From JAVBTR01 sp031556065 (GTDB lineage Bacteria > Bacillota > Clostridia > Christensenellales > Aristaeellaceae): a DNA stretch of 22,253 nucleotides. Below are positions 21,328 through 22,253 of this stretch, piece by piece; position 1 is the first letter of the stretch; every line of letters starts with the position of its first letter. The translations under genes were made by a program, and so were the position numbers. Location of the stretch: NCBI GenBank assembly GCA_031556065.1, contig JAVBTR010000061.1, positions 1 to 22,253 on the forward strand, written 5' to 3'. Under the pieces are notes generated by a model. The model was not told the origin of the DNA. It searched no databases and saw nothing but the letters and a program-made list of their open reading frames with translations.

Positions 21328-21759
21328 ATGAAAAAGTTAAAGCAGCTGGATGAACTGGAGCTATTAAAAAGAGGAAACGTTTTCAAGCACGGCTTGTTTG
21401 CCTTGGGTGGGCTGCTGCTTGCCAATACCCTGCTTTATTCCCTTGGCATTGAATGGGCATCGGGAAAATGGGCGGAACTGACGATCCTTCTTTTTGTGGT
21501 GGCGCTATGCAGTATTGAGCTGATCTGTTACGGCATATACCCATTAACCGAAAAAAGGCAAAAGGGGCTGATCTATTTTTCAGGTTTATTGGGAACGATG
21601 GCCATTATCGCCGGGATATATGATTTGGTAAGCGAAAAGGCAGGGGGCGTCGTCAATGGCAAAATCACCGACAGCGCCTTAAGTATTGTTTATGGCATCC
21701 TTTTTACAGCCATATTCATTGCTTACAAGCTAAAGAGCAAACACGAAAGCGACGAATAG
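21328..21759 (+). CDS. Small membrane protein (DUF6773-like)
   Basis: The 143-residue protein has four predicted membrane helices: GLFALGGLLLANTLLYSL, LTILLFVVALCSIELICY, LIYFSGLLGTMAIIAGIY and ALSIVYGILFTAIFIAY. A charged, short N-terminus and a charged tail lie at the ends. GGAGG is 8 nt upstream of the ATG and lies in the last codons of the regulator gene. Function is unknown. Proteins of this size and layout commonly follow YozG-like regulators; the DUF name is from memory and tentative. Confidence 0.75.
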   Translation: MKKLKQLDELELLKRGNVFKHGLFALGGLLLANTLLYSLGIEWASGKWAELTILLFVVALCSIELICYGIYPLTEKRQKGLIYFSGLLGTMAIIAGIYDLVSEKAGGVVNGKITDSALSIVYGILFTAIFIAYKLKSKHESDE

Positions 21760-21771
21760 GAGGGCATGAAA

Positions 21772-22092
21772 ATGAATACACCCGTCTGGGTAGCTTGGTT
21801 TCTGGTTGCCCTACTTGCTGCTATATCGATTCTTCTTTTAATGGGAAAGGGCAGCTTCTTAATCGCGGGCTATAATATGTTAAGCAAACAAGAAAAACAA
21901 AAATACAGCGAAAAACGGCTTTGCCGTGTTGCAGGCGGCGGTGTAAGCATTATAACTTTTATGATCGGCATAGGAACAGCCTACCGCTTTGAAATGCCCC
22001 CGGCTATCTCCTGGATCATTCCCTGGGGGATATTCGGCGTTGTTGCCATCGTAAGCGTTTTAGCCAATACCGTTTGTAAGGCAAAGAAATAG
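21772..22092 (+). CDS. DUF3784-like membrane protein
   Basis: The 106-residue protein has three membrane helices (VAWFLVALLAAISILLLM, VSIITFMIGIGTAYRF, IIPWGIFGVVAIVSVLANTV) and the DUF3784 signature GKGSFLIAGYNMLSKQEKQKYSEKRLCR between the first two. Function is unknown. Two ATGs are possible (21766, 21772); AGGAGGG fits the second better. It is the last gene of the operon, 12 nt after the previous stop. Confidence 0.82.
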   Translation: MNTPVWVAWFLVALLAAISILLLMGKGSFLIAGYNMLSKQEKQKYSEKRLCRVAGGGVSIITFMIGIGTAYRFEMPPAISWIIPWGIFGVVAIVSVLANTVCKAKK

Positions 22093-22253
22093 GCCGCTTT
22101 TGCGGCTTCAGCCCATCAACAAACCCTAGGAGGTATCGGAGGACCGCGGTCCTCCGATTTTCATTCCGAAATCGGCGGCCCCATTCGGGGCATTGAACGG
22201 GGCGAAGCCCCTGTGCGGCGATTTTCGGTGGAATTCTGAAGGAATTCCTACCT
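22093..22253. repeat. Hairpin chain at the right edge, with a 24-bp perfect palindrome
   Basis: No gene is seen here. After a small GCCGC/GCGGC stem (22093-22106) comes a 24-bp perfect palindrome (22135-22158, centre CCGCGG, arms starting ATCGGAGG), then CCGATTT/AAATCGG (22154-22175), GCCCC/GGGGC (22178-22191), GGGGC/GCCCC (22199-22211) and GGAATTC/GAATTCC (22230-22248). It is the same style of stacked short hairpins as at 1-106. The cluster may continue beyond the window. Confidence 0.7.

Noticed and set aside
1..22253. CRISPR arrays, tRNA and rRNA genes
   Set aside because: No regularly spaced direct repeats of 25-40 nt and no tRNA or rRNA signatures were seen; the short repeats found are palindromes or integrase/repressor sites.

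Overview
The window looks like the chromosome of a low-to-mid GC, Gram-positive anaerobe of the class Clostridia. Supporting signs are AAGGAGG ribosome binding sites throughout, sigma-A type -35/-10 boxes, a T-box riboswitch, a YozG-type Xre regulator with DUF3784-like membrane partners, and mobile genes of the Tn4451 kind (TnpV, Mob/Pre). No rRNA, tRNA or CRISPR array is visible. Genus cannot be told from the sequence.

Layout. (1) 1-106 is a chain of five perfect short hairpins. (2) 148-1587 carries, on the minus strand, an AraC-type HTH fused to a SAM methyltransferase and a small fibronectin-III-like fragment. (3) 1833-3660 is a plus-strand unit of two possible leader peptides, a serine recombinase without a zinc ribbon and a 146-aa partner, ended by a strong hairpin. 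(4) 3871-14518 is an integrative mobilizable element of about 10.6 kb inserted at the 3' end of guaA. Its ends share an 11-bp core that encodes the last codons of GuaA, each end has a terminator next to the core, and there are 16-bp arm-type repeats. (5) 14507-18225 is chromosomal: guaA, an esterase, an MmcQ/YjbR protein and a secreted SIMPL-domain protein. (6) 18322-20899 is a promoter, a T-box leader with a probable isoleucine specifier, an Xre-cupin regulator and an acyl-CoA synthetase. (7) 21049-22092 is a YozG-like regulator with two small membrane proteins. (8) 22093-22253 is another hairpin chain.

How the element works. One consensus leftward promoter (TTGACA-17-TATAAT), covered by two 18-bp dyads, drives xis, int, a MobC-like gene, a RepA-like ATPase, a small protein, the MobV relaxase and tnpV. 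A divergent Xre regulator has a third dyad beside its own -10, so it probably represses both directions. An oriT-like nested inverted repeat lies just upstream of the relaxase gene, and a 3+3 array of GTGACGCT repeats lies at the end of the ATPase gene. No type IV secretion genes are present, so transfer would need a helper. Cargo genes lie at both ends: an AlbA_2/Schlafen-type ATP-binding regulator, a lipoprotein, a large secreted protein and a RES-domain protein with no recognisable antitoxin.

The two most interesting points are these. The flank left of the element repeats the same arm-terminator-core layout, which suggests serial insertion of related elements at guaA. The T-box places an acyl-CoA synthetase operon under apparent isoleucyl-tRNA control, which fits salvage of 2-methylbutyrate into isoleucine.
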